A stretch of 64,000 bases of DNA, taken from NCBI GenBank assembly GCA_028280715.1, contig JANQLG010000019.1:18430-82429 (forward strand), read 5' to 3'. Source of the stretch: Spongiibacteraceae bacterium (lineage in GTDB: Bacteria; Pseudomonadota; Gammaproteobacteria; Pseudomonadales; Dasaniaceae). The notes beneath the pieces are model-generated. The model was not told the origin of the DNA and did no database searches. It saw only the letters and a program-made list of their open reading frames with translations. The number at the start of each line of letters is the position of its first letter. Position 1 is the stretch's first letter. Shown here piece by piece: positions 21,607 to 30,344 of this stretch. Both the position numbers and the translations under genes were made by a program.

Positions 21607-21763
21607 GGTCGTCAGTATCCGGTGATAATTTATCTACAACTGACCTTTCGCATAGTGCGTTGAGTTTATGTATTACTGAGGGGTAGGGGTTTGGGGGTAG
21701 GAGTTTGGATGTAGTGGGAAGAAGGTGAACGGAGGATAGAAAGGGATATTGTGAAGTAACCAG

Positions 21764-22489
21764 TTATTCTAAGTTGAGCCTTTTAGCGTATTCAGTCCGT
21801 ATCTGGTGAATCTCTCCGGAATCACTCATCGACTTTAACATGCGTTCAATCTCAGGTACCAAATGTTTATTCTTTTTATGCAGATAGTGAAATAACTCGT
21901 AGGTTTCTAAAGTGCCTTCCATTAACGACACTTCTTTCATTTGCAATTTGTTGAGTATTTTTAAACCTGTCCATTTTGTTAATACCGCATAATCGATCCT
22001 ACCCGCAGAAACCATTTTCAGCAGCTGCTCCGGGTCGATCATTTGTTCATACCTCATTTGTGGGTAACGCTCTATCGCTTCCCGGGCATAGATATGGCCT
22101 CTTATTAAGCCTACCTTGTAGGGGAGCAAAGTTTCCCAGTTATTAAAGGGTTCTTTAGCCTTAGTTTTGCCAAATACGACAACATCCAGTTTATGAATAT
22201 GCACCGGGACAGGTATCAAGTTAGGCGAGTTGCTGGCTGTAGAAAGTAACCGATGCACTTCACCATCTACATCTCCAGAGTTTGATACAAAGAGGGATCG
22301 GGCTGGAGGATAACTTCGAACTTCAATATCGTAGCCAAGCCTTTTATACGCTTCTCGTAATATCAGCTCGCTGGCGATTGGTTTGTCTGATTTGACGTTA
22401 GTTGAAAATACTAACTTTTGATCTGCTGTTGCACAGTTTGTCCCTAATGTCAGGCAAATCCAGATTGCGACGTGTTTAATTATTGCCAT
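21764..22489 (-). CDS. Orphan periplasmic substrate-binding protein (SBP_bac_3-like), paralogue 1
   Basis: The 241-residue protein has a signal peptide (IWICLTLGTNCATA, cleavage near 22) followed by a type 2 periplasmic binding fold. It opens with LVFSTNVKSDKPIASELILREAYKRLGYDIEVRSYPPARSL and includes IDPEQLLKMVSAGRIDYAVLTKWTGLK. It is close in sequence and length to the gene at 46847-47572 and related to that at 41080-41796. No ABC permease or ATPase is nearby, so it may act as a sensor or scavenger, or it may be served by a distant transporter. The ligand is unknown. Confidence 0.87.
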   Translation of the reverse strand: MAIIKHVAIWICLTLGTNCATADQKLVFSTNVKSDKPIASELILREAYKRLGYDIEVRSYPPARSLFVSNSGDVDGEVHRLLSTASNSPNLIPVPVHIHKLDVVVFGKTKAKEPFNNWETLLPYKVGLIRGHIYAREAIERYPQMRYEQMIDPEQLLKMVSAGRIDYAVLTKWTGLKILNKLQMKEVSLMEGTLETYELFHYLHKKNKHLVPEIERMLKSMSDSGEIHQIRTEYAKRLNLE

Positions 22490-22651
22490 ACAGAAATACA
22501 GTTATGCTGCCATAAAGCCATTTAGAGTAAGCGAGCGATAATAAAAAGAATAGCACACAGTTTTCTTATATTAGCTCTGGTGGTTAATTAGGGTTTTGGT
22601 TGGTCAAAATTTGATCGGCAGGTTATATATTTGCTATCTAACAAGCAATAA

Positions 22652-23476
22652 TATTCAATCTGCCCTTGGGAGGAAATTTTTTCCACGCCTTCGAACATCA
22701 CTGTACAACCGCTGAATACTGCATTACTGCCCGTTGCGGATGGGGCAGCAGGTGATGTGCCTGCGTTTTTGGTCCACCATGAAAAATACGGCGATATGCT
22801 GATTGATACTGGCTTTGATAGCAGCATTTATAACAACCCGCCTTACGGTAATTTGCCCTGGATGATGCATCCGTTTTTTGGCGAAATATTACAGGAGGAA
22901 CATTAGGGATTAGAACATCAGTTACAGGCTATAGGTGCTGATGTGAAATGGGTATTTATGACGCATCTGCATCCAGATCACACAGCGGGTATTCCGTCAT
23001 TGAATTCAGATATTGGTCTCTCTTTTGATGAGAGGGAACTTACCTTCCCGGTACGCGCTACCTTTTACGGCAGCCACATGAAAGATATTGATGAGTTCCA
23101 GGTATTTAAATTTGAAAGCCGCAAAGTGATGGAGCCAGTTAATGAAGTGATCGATGCCTTTGGCGATGGATCATTAATTGCGATTTCTACGCCTGGTCAC
23201 ACTATTGGTCATACCTCGTATTTAGTGAACGCGATGGAAGGTCCTATATTAGTGACCGGTGATGCAGCACCGTTTATGTGGATGCTTGAACAGGCTTCAC
23301 CCAATGCCATTGATGTCTATCAGGAATTAGCGATAGAAACGCGTAAAAAGTTATCTGCATTTTTTTTGGAAGCTTACCCGCAAATGCGCTTGTATTTAGG
23401 GCATGATTTGGGGCATGACCGAGAGCCGCATGTGCATTCACGTGCAGACTTGCATTCGCACCCACATCATCATTAG
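22652..23476 (+). pseudogene. Decayed MBL-fold metallo-hydrolase gene
   Basis: A continuous frame reads as a metallo-beta-lactamase-fold protein: DMLIDTGFDSS, then THLHPDHTAG (the zinc HxHxDH motif), then STPGHTIGHTSYLV and LVTGDAAPF. It is interrupted by an in-frame TAG at 22904-22906, inside a stretch whose translation continues sensibly on both sides (GEILQEEH stop GLEHQLQAIGADVKW). The 5' end is also lost: the frame begins after a stop at 22649-22651 and has no start codon or signal peptide before the domain. A restart at GTG 22943 would lack the first strands of the fold. The C-terminus is His-rich. Confidence 0.8.
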
Positions 23477-23626
23477 TAATGAATAATCATTAATGGTTGT
23501 CCATTCTAATCAATATAAAAATATATTGTCCGATATAGTCATTCACTTAATTATTTTATCCCTTACTTTATACCCCTGTATTTTTATTTCTTAATGGGTC
23601 GTTAAATTTTAAGGTGGGGGATAATA

Positions 23627-24481
23627 ATGAGTATTGCAGCCCAAACGACGGATGTTACTTCATCAGGTGTGAATAAGCACTGGTTGACCAATACCAAGGT
23701 GTTAAGCCAAATCATCCTATGGACCATCCTTATCTGTAGTAGTCTCTTTTCTTATCATTCGATTAAGTTAGGTATTGAAGGCCTAGCAATCGACACGATG
23801 GCAGAAGATGCACCTTTAATATGGGCTGCAGCGGAAACCCGTCTTCAGAATACGGCTTGGGCTATGCACATGATTAGTCTGGGAATGGCAAATTCTCTAG
23901 GGCCTATTTTGGTGTTGGTCGGCATGACGGCGATTAAAACACAACAGAATTCCTGGTTGAGAGTTTGCCATCGAATAGTGGCTACCTGGACGGTTTTATT
24001 TGCCTGTTTTGGCTCCGTTGTTGGCAGTTATTTCCTTTTGTTTGCACTGGGTGTCGATGGCAACCCAGAGGCGCGTGCTCCACGTGCTAAAGGTCATGAC
24101 ACCATGTTTTACCTGGCACTTTATGGCCCGGCATTTTTTATTACTGGCGTTGGTGCAAGTTATTATGCCATTAAGAAAAACTGGGTTAAGCATAAAGAGT
24201 GGGCTATTCGTTTCATGATTATGTGTGTTAGCTCATGGTTCTTCAGAATAGTTATTGTGGACTATGTCATCATTACTGGTTACGACAATTTCCTTGGTTC
24301 TCCTGTTAGAGCCGTCGGTCTGGCGAACTTTTTCATAACGCCACTGGCTTGTTACCAGTTGTATCTTGAAAAGAAACGTCGCGGTGCGCTTAAAAACATT
24401 AATCCCTGGGTGAATACCAGTATCACGGCACTGGGTGTCGCCATTATTGGCTTAGGCACGGTAGCGATGGCTATCCGATGA
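23627..24481 (+). CDS. Multi-pass membrane protein, DUF2306-like
   Basis: The 284-residue protein has about seven to eight membrane helices, starting at residue 28 (VLSQIILWTILICSSLFSYHSIKLG). It contains a central LGMANSLGPILVLVGMTAIK, and KHKEWAIRFMIMCVSSWFFRIVIVDYV, which resembles the HR/W-rich helix of DUF2306 proteins. Its function is unknown. A GGTGGGGG ribosome site precedes the ATG. A 69-residue gene follows after 54 bases on the same strand and may be co-expressed. Confidence 0.75.
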   Translation: MSIAAQTTDVTSSGVNKHWLTNTKVLSQIILWTILICSSLFSYHSIKLGIEGLAIDTMAEDAPLIWAAAETRLQNTAWAMHMISLGMANSLGPILVLVGMTAIKTQQNSWLRVCHRIVATWTVLFACFGSVVGSYFLLFALGVDGNPEARAPRAKGHDTMFYLALYGPAFFITGVGASYYAIKKNWVKHKEWAIRFMIMCVSSWFFRIVIVDYVIITGYDNFLGSPVRAVGLANFFITPLACYQLYLEKKRRGALKNINPWVNTSITALGVAIIGLGTVAMAIR

Positions 24482-24535
24482 GACTTACCATAGCTTAAGT
24501 AAATTAATAGCCTTAAAAAGATTTCAGGTGATGAT

Positions 24536-24745
24536 ATGACAGACAATACAGCAGAGACAGAGAACGTTAGTTTCTTCCAATTTAACATGAAGGAATGGTT
24601 ATTAATTGGGATTATTGTGTTAACCAATATACACCCACTATTTATTCAAGCTTTTGGGCTTAAGGCAGGGGGGGTAGACCTGAGGGAGCAAAGTGAGCAA
24701 CGACGTCAAGCAGAAGCTGCTGATAAAACGCTACAAGAAAAGTAA
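24536..24745 (+). CDS. 69-residue single-helix membrane protein of unknown function
   Basis: The protein has a polar N-terminus, one hydrophobic segment (MKEWLLIGIIVLTNIHPLFIQAFGL, about 18-42) and a charged, probably helical tail (DLREQSEQRRQAEAADKTLQEK). An AGGTGATG-type site precedes the ATG. It is the second gene after the DUF2306-like gene. No family was recognised. Confidence 0.6.
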   Translation: MTDNTAETENVSFFQFNMKEWLLIGIIVLTNIHPLFIQAFGLKAGGVDLREQSEQRRQAEAADKTLQEK

Positions 24746-24830
24746 GAGAATCGGTTGTCTCCCCCTAAAATACGTTGACACAATTGAAGCTTATTTCAGG
24801 ATTTGGCATTAAAAAGTAGTTTGCTTTTAA

Positions 24831-24970
24831 TTATTTTTTTCCCATTATTTTATCAGTCATATCAAAAAAAGGGGTACCTTGCGCAAGCGGTGCCGCTTTA
24901 TTTTTATCGAAAAAGCAGTGGAAGTATTATCGATTGCAATTAAAGCTATTAAATCCCGCAGCAGTTAATC
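24831..24970 (-). pseudogene. Remnant of a GbsR-family regulator C-terminus
   Basis: Minus-strand translation ends in FFDMTDKIMGKK-stop, which matches LDMTDKITGKSK-stop of the intact GbsR gene at 18516-19073. Further upstream, in another frame, RDLIALIAIDNTSTAF matches the DLMELIVSWSNDM region of the same protein. The two parts need a frameshift, and no start or DNA-binding domain remains. This is best read as a decayed copy. Confidence 0.6.
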
Positions 24971-24976
24971 ATAAAT

Positions 24977-25645
24977 TTAATCACTCCATCCCTCTTCACC
25001 GATCAGCGGCACAAAACTGACAGCACATAATTCCCTAGTCTCTGTTTGTTCGTAACTAGTTCGAGTAATACATAATAAACGCTGATTATAGGTTTTTTGT
25101 CCGGTAGGAATAACTAATCGGCCACCAATGCTGAGTTGTTCAATCAGAGGCTGTGGCGCTTTAGGCGCATTGGCAGAAATTAGAATAGCATCAAAGGGTG
25201 ACTGTTCAGGCCAGCCCAAGGTCCCGTCGCTACATCTAACTTCCACATTATTGTAACCAAGACTTTTTAATCGCTGCAAAGATTGATGCGCCAGTGTTTG
25301 ATGGCGCTCTATTGCAAATATCTGGGCTGTAATGAGCGACATGATAGCCGCAGCATAACCAGAGCCACTTCCAACTTCTAAAACTTTGTCTTTATTGGAT
25401 AACTGAAGTGCTTCTATCATTAAAGCGACGATATAAGGCTGTGAAATAGTCTGACCTGCACCTATCGGTAGGGGCCTATTGTCGTAGGCAAAATCCTGTT
25501 GCTCGACACAGACAAATTGCTCACGCGGAACTTGTTGCATGGCGCCTAGTACGGTTTCATCTTTAATGCCTTCATTGCGCAGTAGCTGAATCAAGTTATG
25601 GCTGGCATCCTCAAATAACTGTGGCATATCAGTAGAGTAGGGCAC
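24977..25645 (-). CDS. pcm: Protein-L-isoaspartate O-methyltransferase
   Basis: The 222-residue protein shows the PCMT order. It has VPREQFVCVEQQDFAYDNRPLPIGAGQTISQPYIVALM, then the SAM-binding motif VLEVGSGSGYAAAIMSLI (about 90-107), then PFDAILISANAPKAPQPLIEQLSIGGRLVIPTG. It methylates isoaspartyl residues of aged proteins with S-adenosylmethionine, starting their repair in the cytosol. In many gammaproteobacteria pcm sits between surE and nlpD. Here it stands alone between two gene remnants, so its usual neighbourhood has been lost. Confidence 0.92.
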   Translation of the reverse strand: MPYSTDMPQLFEDASHNLIQLLRNEGIKDETVLGAMQQVPREQFVCVEQQDFAYDNRPLPIGAGQTISQPYIVALMIEALQLSNKDKVLEVGSGSGYAAAIMSLITAQIFAIERHQTLAHQSLQRLKSLGYNNVEVRCSDGTLGWPEQSPFDAILISANAPKAPQPLIEQLSIGGRLVIPTGQKTYNQRLLCITRTSYEQTETRELCAVSFVPLIGEEGWSD

Positions 25646-25756
25646 TTATAGTGATTAATAACTAGTAGTTAAGTAGTATTTAAGACCCCGTTAATTATCA
25701 TCGAAAATTTGGTTGCTTGCATAAAAAATAGTAAGGTCAAATACTACCAAGACCAG

Positions 25757-25873
25757 TTGTGTAGAGTCGAAGAAATTAACTTTATTTTTGCTTTCATTTC
25801 CTGGAGCTAAGCAATGACAAAATTATTTGAAGAGCGATTAGAAGATATAACTTGCAGTCAGTTCTTAAGGTAA
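25757..25873 (+). pseudogene. Truncated 5' copy of the SDR dehydrogenase gene
   Basis: Bases 25757-25848 are nearly identical to 32673-32766, which include the ribosome site and first codons of the intact SDR gene. The copy keeps the TCCTGGAG ribosome site and an ATG at 25814. After about eleven codons the similarity ends and a TAA follows at 25871. Only a 19-residue frame remains, so this is a broken duplicate. Confidence 0.85.
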
Positions 25874-25895
25874 TACCTGCTCAAAACAGCATTAA

Positions 25896-26162
25896 TTAAA
25901 TAGTATGAGATGGAATCATTGCCAGCAACCAACCCGCTACAGATACAGCGCCCATCCACACCAGCAGAGCGGTGTAACTTCCTATCGCAAATAAAACCAG
26001 AAGTGGCAGCGAGGCTGACAGCCCAATGATTAATCGCATTCTTGAATTGATCAGCATTAGGTGATTGTCTTTTCTATGGCGCTTGGCGTCACTTCGAATC
26101 AGTAGTAATAAACATGCCAGGCTAAAAACAATGGCAATGGTGGAGTGAATAAGTACGGTCAC
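25896..26162 (-). CDS. Small membrane protein of iron-uptake operon (DUF3325-like)
   Basis: The 88-residue protein has three hydrophobic helices: about 4-22, 45-63 and 65-83. A basic loop (RSDAKRHRKDNH) lies between the first two. Its start overlaps the PepSY gene stop by four bases. DUF3325 proteins typically follow PepSY proteins in siderophore receptor clusters and have this size and layout, so the call rests on context and topology. Function is unknown. Confidence 0.68.
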   Translation of the reverse strand: MTVLIHSTIAIVFSLACLLLLIRSDAKRHRKDNHLMLINSRMRLIIGLSASLPLLVLFAIGSYTALLVWMGAVSVAGWLLAMIPSHTI

Positions 26163-27787
26163 GCGATACTCTCAGTGTTAAAGTTATCAGTTTTACTATG
26201 TGCTGCATCTTCAGTGTCACTAGATCTAACAGATTTGCGCTTTAATAATGCACGTCGCAATTGTTGCAAACTAAAGATGGCTGAGATGATCAATACACTA
26301 TCGATCACTGCCACGGATATGTTTTGTTGTTGCAAGGCGGTGACCCATAGCGGTCCGCCGCTAACAATCCTCAGGGTCGGCACCAGGATACAAAATATTG
26401 TGCACAGCCCCAGTAGTATTATTTTCAGTGTGTGATAGTTCCTAACCACAATGCCACCCAATATGCACAGCATTGATACGATGATAAAACTCCAGGGAAC
26501 CAACAAATTGGGATTGATTTTTACTACGCTGCTTAGCGTATAGCCCACGGCTGAAGCCAGCATCGCCACCGGCAAACCAATACCAAATACCAGTGTGAAG
26601 CGTTCAAATAAATGCCATCGATGACTGTCTCTACGTCGTTCTATCCATAATGAAAAACCGGTCAAAATGACATAGCAGGAAGCGAAGCCTAATGCCACCC
26701 AAACGGCCTTTGATAATAAACCGGCGAAGTCGCCAAAATGCAGTGGTGCTATCAGTGCGAATGCAGTGGCTCCCAGTGAAGGAACGGTACCAACAATTGC
26801 TTTTTCGCGAATAAAATCTCCTGAAACGCCACTGTATTCATATTGTTTGGGTGCTAACTTGGATTCAGCAGGTGGCAAAAACAGCGTTATCTTCGCGTCA
26901 TCCATGCCATAGTGAGATATCGAGGCAAATTCTGGGTTTTGACCGCTACGTTGATAGGCATCGTCGATGATTAAATTGATATTGGTGAAATCGGCCTGTT
27001 GTTCGCTTTTCGATTCAGGCACGCCAATAACCGTTCTAATCATCGCTTCCTGGTCACCGCCAAAGGCAACCATCGCCATGGCCGGGAAGCCAAAGGAGCC
27101 GGCAAAACTGAAAAAACTGCCAGTGAAGGCGAGAATAAAGGCAAAGGGCAAACCCCATGTTCCGGCTACGGTATGTACATCACGTTGCTCTAACACATCG
27201 CTTTGTTTGCGTCGCAATACAAACATTTCTTTGAATAAATGACGATGCATCATAAAACCGGATACTGCTGCAACTAGCATTGCCAGGCCCAATATACCTG
27301 TTAATAACAAGCCCCAGGGGCGTGGCATATGGAGTTCGGTGTGGATGTTCACCAGAAAGCGGCCCAGGGCATCGTAGGGGTCTGTCCTGAATAGTTCCAG
27401 CCCTGTACCAAGCCGCTCGTTCAAGACCGCGTGTGTTGTAGGGTCGATTTCAAATTGAACACCATAATCTTCAATCTGCCCGCTTTCATTTTCCCGGTGA
27501 GTGTGAAAAAACAACTGAAGATTACCGCGTGCAGAATGACCGATACCGACTTCTTCCAGAAATTCGGGATCTACAGTGGGAGCAAGTTTACCGACAATGC
27601 TGTTAACATCGGCTGTTAGTGGGTTGCCTTCTCTGACATGACCTACTGACCAGTGCTCAATTTCCTCAGACAGTACAGCTACGGTACCCGTGGCAACCAC
27701 AGCGTACAACAGGAAACCTAACAGAACTGCGGACCAACCGTGCAAAGCGATTAATGATTTTGTTTCTTGTTGCGGCAGTTTAATCAT
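26159..27787 (-). CDS. PepSY-associated TM protein, iron-siderophore uptake operon
   Basis: The 542-residue protein starts with KSLIALHGWSAVLLGFLLYAVVATGTVAVLSEEIEHW, the typical first helix of PepSY/PiuB-like proteins. It has conserved periplasmic RDVHTVAGTWGLPFAFILAFTGSFFSFAG and a helix bundle after residue 330. The final part has four to five helices, more than the shorter PepSY protein at 16527. Such proteins are proposed to reduce ferric siderophores at the inner membrane. It is the fourth gene of the operon beginning with two TonB receptors and lies 3 bases after a 92-residue membrane protein gene. Confidence 0.9.
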   Translation of the reverse strand: MIKLPQQETKSLIALHGWSAVLLGFLLYAVVATGTVAVLSEEIEHWSVGHVREGNPLTADVNSIVGKLAPTVDPEFLEEVGIGHSARGNLQLFFHTHRENESGQIEDYGVQFEIDPTTHAVLNERLGTGLELFRTDPYDALGRFLVNIHTELHMPRPWGLLLTGILGLAMLVAAVSGFMMHRHLFKEMFVLRRKQSDVLEQRDVHTVAGTWGLPFAFILAFTGSFFSFAGSFGFPAMAMVAFGGDQEAMIRTVIGVPESKSEQQADFTNINLIIDDAYQRSGQNPEFASISHYGMDDAKITLFLPPAESKLAPKQYEYSGVSGDFIREKAIVGTVPSLGATAFALIAPLHFGDFAGLLSKAVWVALGFASCYVILTGFSLWIERRRDSHRWHLFERFTLVFGIGLPVAMLASAVGYTLSSVVKINPNLLVPWSFIIVSMLCILGGIVVRNYHTLKIILLGLCTIFCILVPTLRIVSGGPLWVTALQQQNISVAVIDSVLIISAIFSLQQLRRALLKRKSVRSSDTEDAAHSKTDNFNTESIA

Positions 27788-27790
27788 CGC

Positions 27791-28069
27791 TTAGGTTCCT
27801 CCAAGAAAATGGTTCAGCAAAATTACCATATGTAACAGAGTTATGGCCAAGAATATCCAGCCAGCACGCTTTAAGTTGCGTTCCAGGTAAGCGTAGAAAA
27901 ATAATATTGCCCAGATCAATGGAAATGCAACCATGGGCAATACGATATTATCTACTTGGGCTTCCCCCTTGGGAAACCAGATGGCCATTCCCAACATGAC
28001 GATAACTGCCAGGAGAAAAGTGGCAGGGCCTGTTAGCCAAAAGCGGGCTGAAGCAAGAATATTCATCAT
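27791..28069 (-). CDS. Small membrane protein of iron-uptake operon (DUF3649-like)
   Basis: The 92-residue protein has three helices (about 8-30, 40-60 and 68-88) and begins ILASARFWLTGPATFLLAVIVMLGMAIWFP. Its place between a TonB receptor and a PepSY protein fits the small DUF3649-type proteins of siderophore clusters. The 3-base gap to the PepSY gene suggests coupled translation. The name is tentative. Confidence 0.68.
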   Translation of the reverse strand: MMNILASARFWLTGPATFLLAVIVMLGMAIWFPKGEAQVDNIVLPMVAFPLIWAILFFYAYLERNLKRAGWIFLAITLLHMVILLNHFLGGT

Positions 28070-28120
28070 TTTTTGTTACTTGTAGCGGGAAACAGAAAGG
28101 CCATGACAAGGTATTCCATT

Positions 28121-30283
28121 TTAATAATTTAGTGTTAGTTCCAGGCCAACAACACGTGGGTCGTTGACATTAAAAAACGGTTGCGCTGTTGTGACATCTT
28201 GTCGTGTAGTAACTCGCTCATCGAACAGGTTATTAGCAAAGAGCACAACATCAAATAAGTCTGTGCTATAGCCCAAACGCGCATTGACCAAAGTGTAGCT
28301 ATCAGTTTCGTTAACGTTACGATTCTGCACATCCGAGTACTGGCCATCGGAATAACTCACCGTCCAATCAGTAAAGAGTCCGGAAATGTGCTGATAATTC
28401 AAACCAAAGGAGGCATTGAAATTGGGTGAGGAATTAAATTCATTGCCGCGCAAATTTTCCCCATTAAATGGAAAGTCTTTAAATTCGGTATGTACGTAGC
28501 CAAGGCTGGTCCGTACTTCGAGCTCATCGGATAGCAATGCAACGATATCAATTTCGGTGCCGTAGAGCTCTGATTCGCCACTGTTGGTGGTGATGGCATC
28601 AAAAAATGCTGGAGAGAATTGAATAGTTACTTGTTGATCAGTCCAGTCAGAATAATACATGTTGGCGTTGACAGTCAGCCGTTGGTCAAACCACTGCGAG
28701 CGGAAGGCCAGTTCGTAGTTGGTAATATATTCGGGGTCAAACTCACCCAATTCGAAACCTGTAGTTGGTGATACTCGAATATAGGTACCACCGGCACGGT
28801 AACCACGCTGAATGCCGAAGGATAGTGAACGATCTTCATCGAAGCTATGGATCAACGTGGCACGAGGTAAAAAGGCATCAAAACTAGTATCAGTAGGAGG
28901 TTCATTTTGAATCGGAAGAATCATCGTGCAAGGCAGCCCGCCAAAGGCAGGAACCGTACAGTTGGCAGGAGTTGCAGTAGCTGTGCCATTATTACCGGTA
29001 TCGGAATAATCTTCTCGATCAAACCGGGCTCCGACATTAATAGACCATTTATGACTGAGTTCGTAGGTTAAGTCGCCAAAAATTGCGTAGTTTTCGAATT
29101 CTTGTGTTCTTGAAGAAACTGTACTGACAATTGCTCCCGCTGGATCAGTGGGGAAGCCAAACAGTGACGGGTTAAACTCAAAAGTAAATTCGTTAGGCCG
29201 TTCCTGCTCAAAATAGTAAGCTCCCAACCAGCCTGACAATCGCTCACCAGAGTAAGCCGCTCGAAACTCAAAGGATTTGGTTTTGTCGTCACTGAAAGAA
29301 GCGCCTTCTGGGCCAAACTTGGTGTCGCGATCGACTTTTTCATAAGTTGCGATGGAATAGAGAGTCCAGTTTTCATTTAGCTCGTATTGGGTATCGAGAA
29401 TAGCTCTGTCGACTACGTTAAATTCGAAACGTGTTCTAGTGCCGTAAGTCTTATTGCCGAATGGGTCAAATGCTTCAAATTCAGATGTGCCAGCAGGGCC
29501 TGGTGCGGTTACCGAGTTAAACTCGCCAAATTCCGTGTCTATGTGCTGTAGTGCCAGCTCCATCCGCAAGCCCGAGACAGCCTCAGGCTCAAATAATAAT
29601 TTGCCGCGTATAGTTGTTGCATCCTGGAAGCGAGTGTTATTGCCAGTAATCTGGTTTACGACACCAAAATCAATCTCTCTAGTGTCAGCTGACAAACGAA
29701 ACGCTAGCTGATCTTCAATGATTGAACCTGTCACCATACCCGAGTACTGGCGCAGATCTTCGCTGCCACCGCGAACACGCAACGTGGAACGAAATTCGTA
29801 TTCCGGGTCAGCAGTGTTGATAATAACTGCGCCGGCCAGTGCATTACGGCCTTGAACCGTCGATTGAGGTCCACGCAGAATTTCAACCTGCGCCACATCC
29901 CAAAGATTGGCAGCGCCCTGGTTGGAATTAAAGGAGTTGGGCGAGCCATCTACATAAATGCTGACAGTTTGTCCTGCTCCGGTAAAACCGACGCCATCGT
30001 TAGTGATGCCTCGAACAGAAATTTGGTTTAAACCGCCATTGCCCGCGGTAGATACGTTGGCGGTGCGCAGGATGATGTCCTCCACATCTAACACAACCAT
30101 ATTTTTGATGTCTTCAGCATTTAGCACCGATACCGAGGCTTGTGTATCTTGAAGCGACAAGTTTTGTTTTGTGCCGGTCACAATGAGTTCTTCAATGCCT
30201 GTATCGATTGAGTTGGAGTCATCGGCATAAGATGTTGCAGCTGTTATGGCAGCGGCCATTGCGGTTACAGCGATTTTTTTCAT
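28121..30283 (-). CDS. TonB-dependent receptor (second in operon)
   Basis: The 720-residue protein has a signal peptide (MKKIAVTAMAAAITAATSYA) and a TonB-box-like IEELIVTGTKQ. The plug has VEDIILRTANVSTAGNGGLNQISVRGI and VEILRGPQSTVQGRNALAGAVIINTADP. A long beta barrel ends in DPRVVGLELTLNY. One barrel loop carries a cysteine pair (TPANCTVPAFGGLPCTM). It lies 61 bases after the first receptor gene, so it is likely in the same Fur-controlled operon. Two receptors in tandem suggest more than one ferric chelate, or one ligand in two forms. The ligand cannot be read. Confidence 0.93.
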   Translation of the reverse strand: MKKIAVTAMAAAITAATSYADDSNSIDTGIEELIVTGTKQNLSLQDTQASVSVLNAEDIKNMVVLDVEDIILRTANVSTAGNGGLNQISVRGITNDGVGFTGAGQTVSIYVDGSPNSFNSNQGAANLWDVAQVEILRGPQSTVQGRNALAGAVIINTADPEYEFRSTLRVRGGSEDLRQYSGMVTGSIIEDQLAFRLSADTREIDFGVVNQITGNNTRFQDATTIRGKLLFEPEAVSGLRMELALQHIDTEFGEFNSVTAPGPAGTSEFEAFDPFGNKTYGTRTRFEFNVVDRAILDTQYELNENWTLYSIATYEKVDRDTKFGPEGASFSDDKTKSFEFRAAYSGERLSGWLGAYYFEQERPNEFTFEFNPSLFGFPTDPAGAIVSTVSSRTQEFENYAIFGDLTYELSHKWSINVGARFDREDYSDTGNNGTATATPANCTVPAFGGLPCTMILPIQNEPPTDTSFDAFLPRATLIHSFDEDRSLSFGIQRGYRAGGTYIRVSPTTGFELGEFDPEYITNYELAFRSQWFDQRLTVNANMYYSDWTDQQVTIQFSPAFFDAITTNSGESELYGTEIDIVALLSDELEVRTSLGYVHTEFKDFPFNGENLRGNEFNSSPNFNASFGLNYQHISGLFTDWTVSYSDGQYSDVQNRNVNETDSYTLVNARLGYSTDLFDVVLFANNLFDERVTTRQDVTTAQPFFNVNDPRVVGLELTLNY

Positions 30284-30344
30284 GTTTAATTTGCCTGTTG
30301 TATTTTTTTAAACGCTATTGAATAGCTTTTGGAAACTACGAAAA

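Noticed and set aside
22943..23476. GTG start after the premature stop, giving a shorter MBL protein
   Set aside because: It would lack the first strands of the fold, and no convincing ribosome site was seen. Treated as the distal part of a pseudogene.
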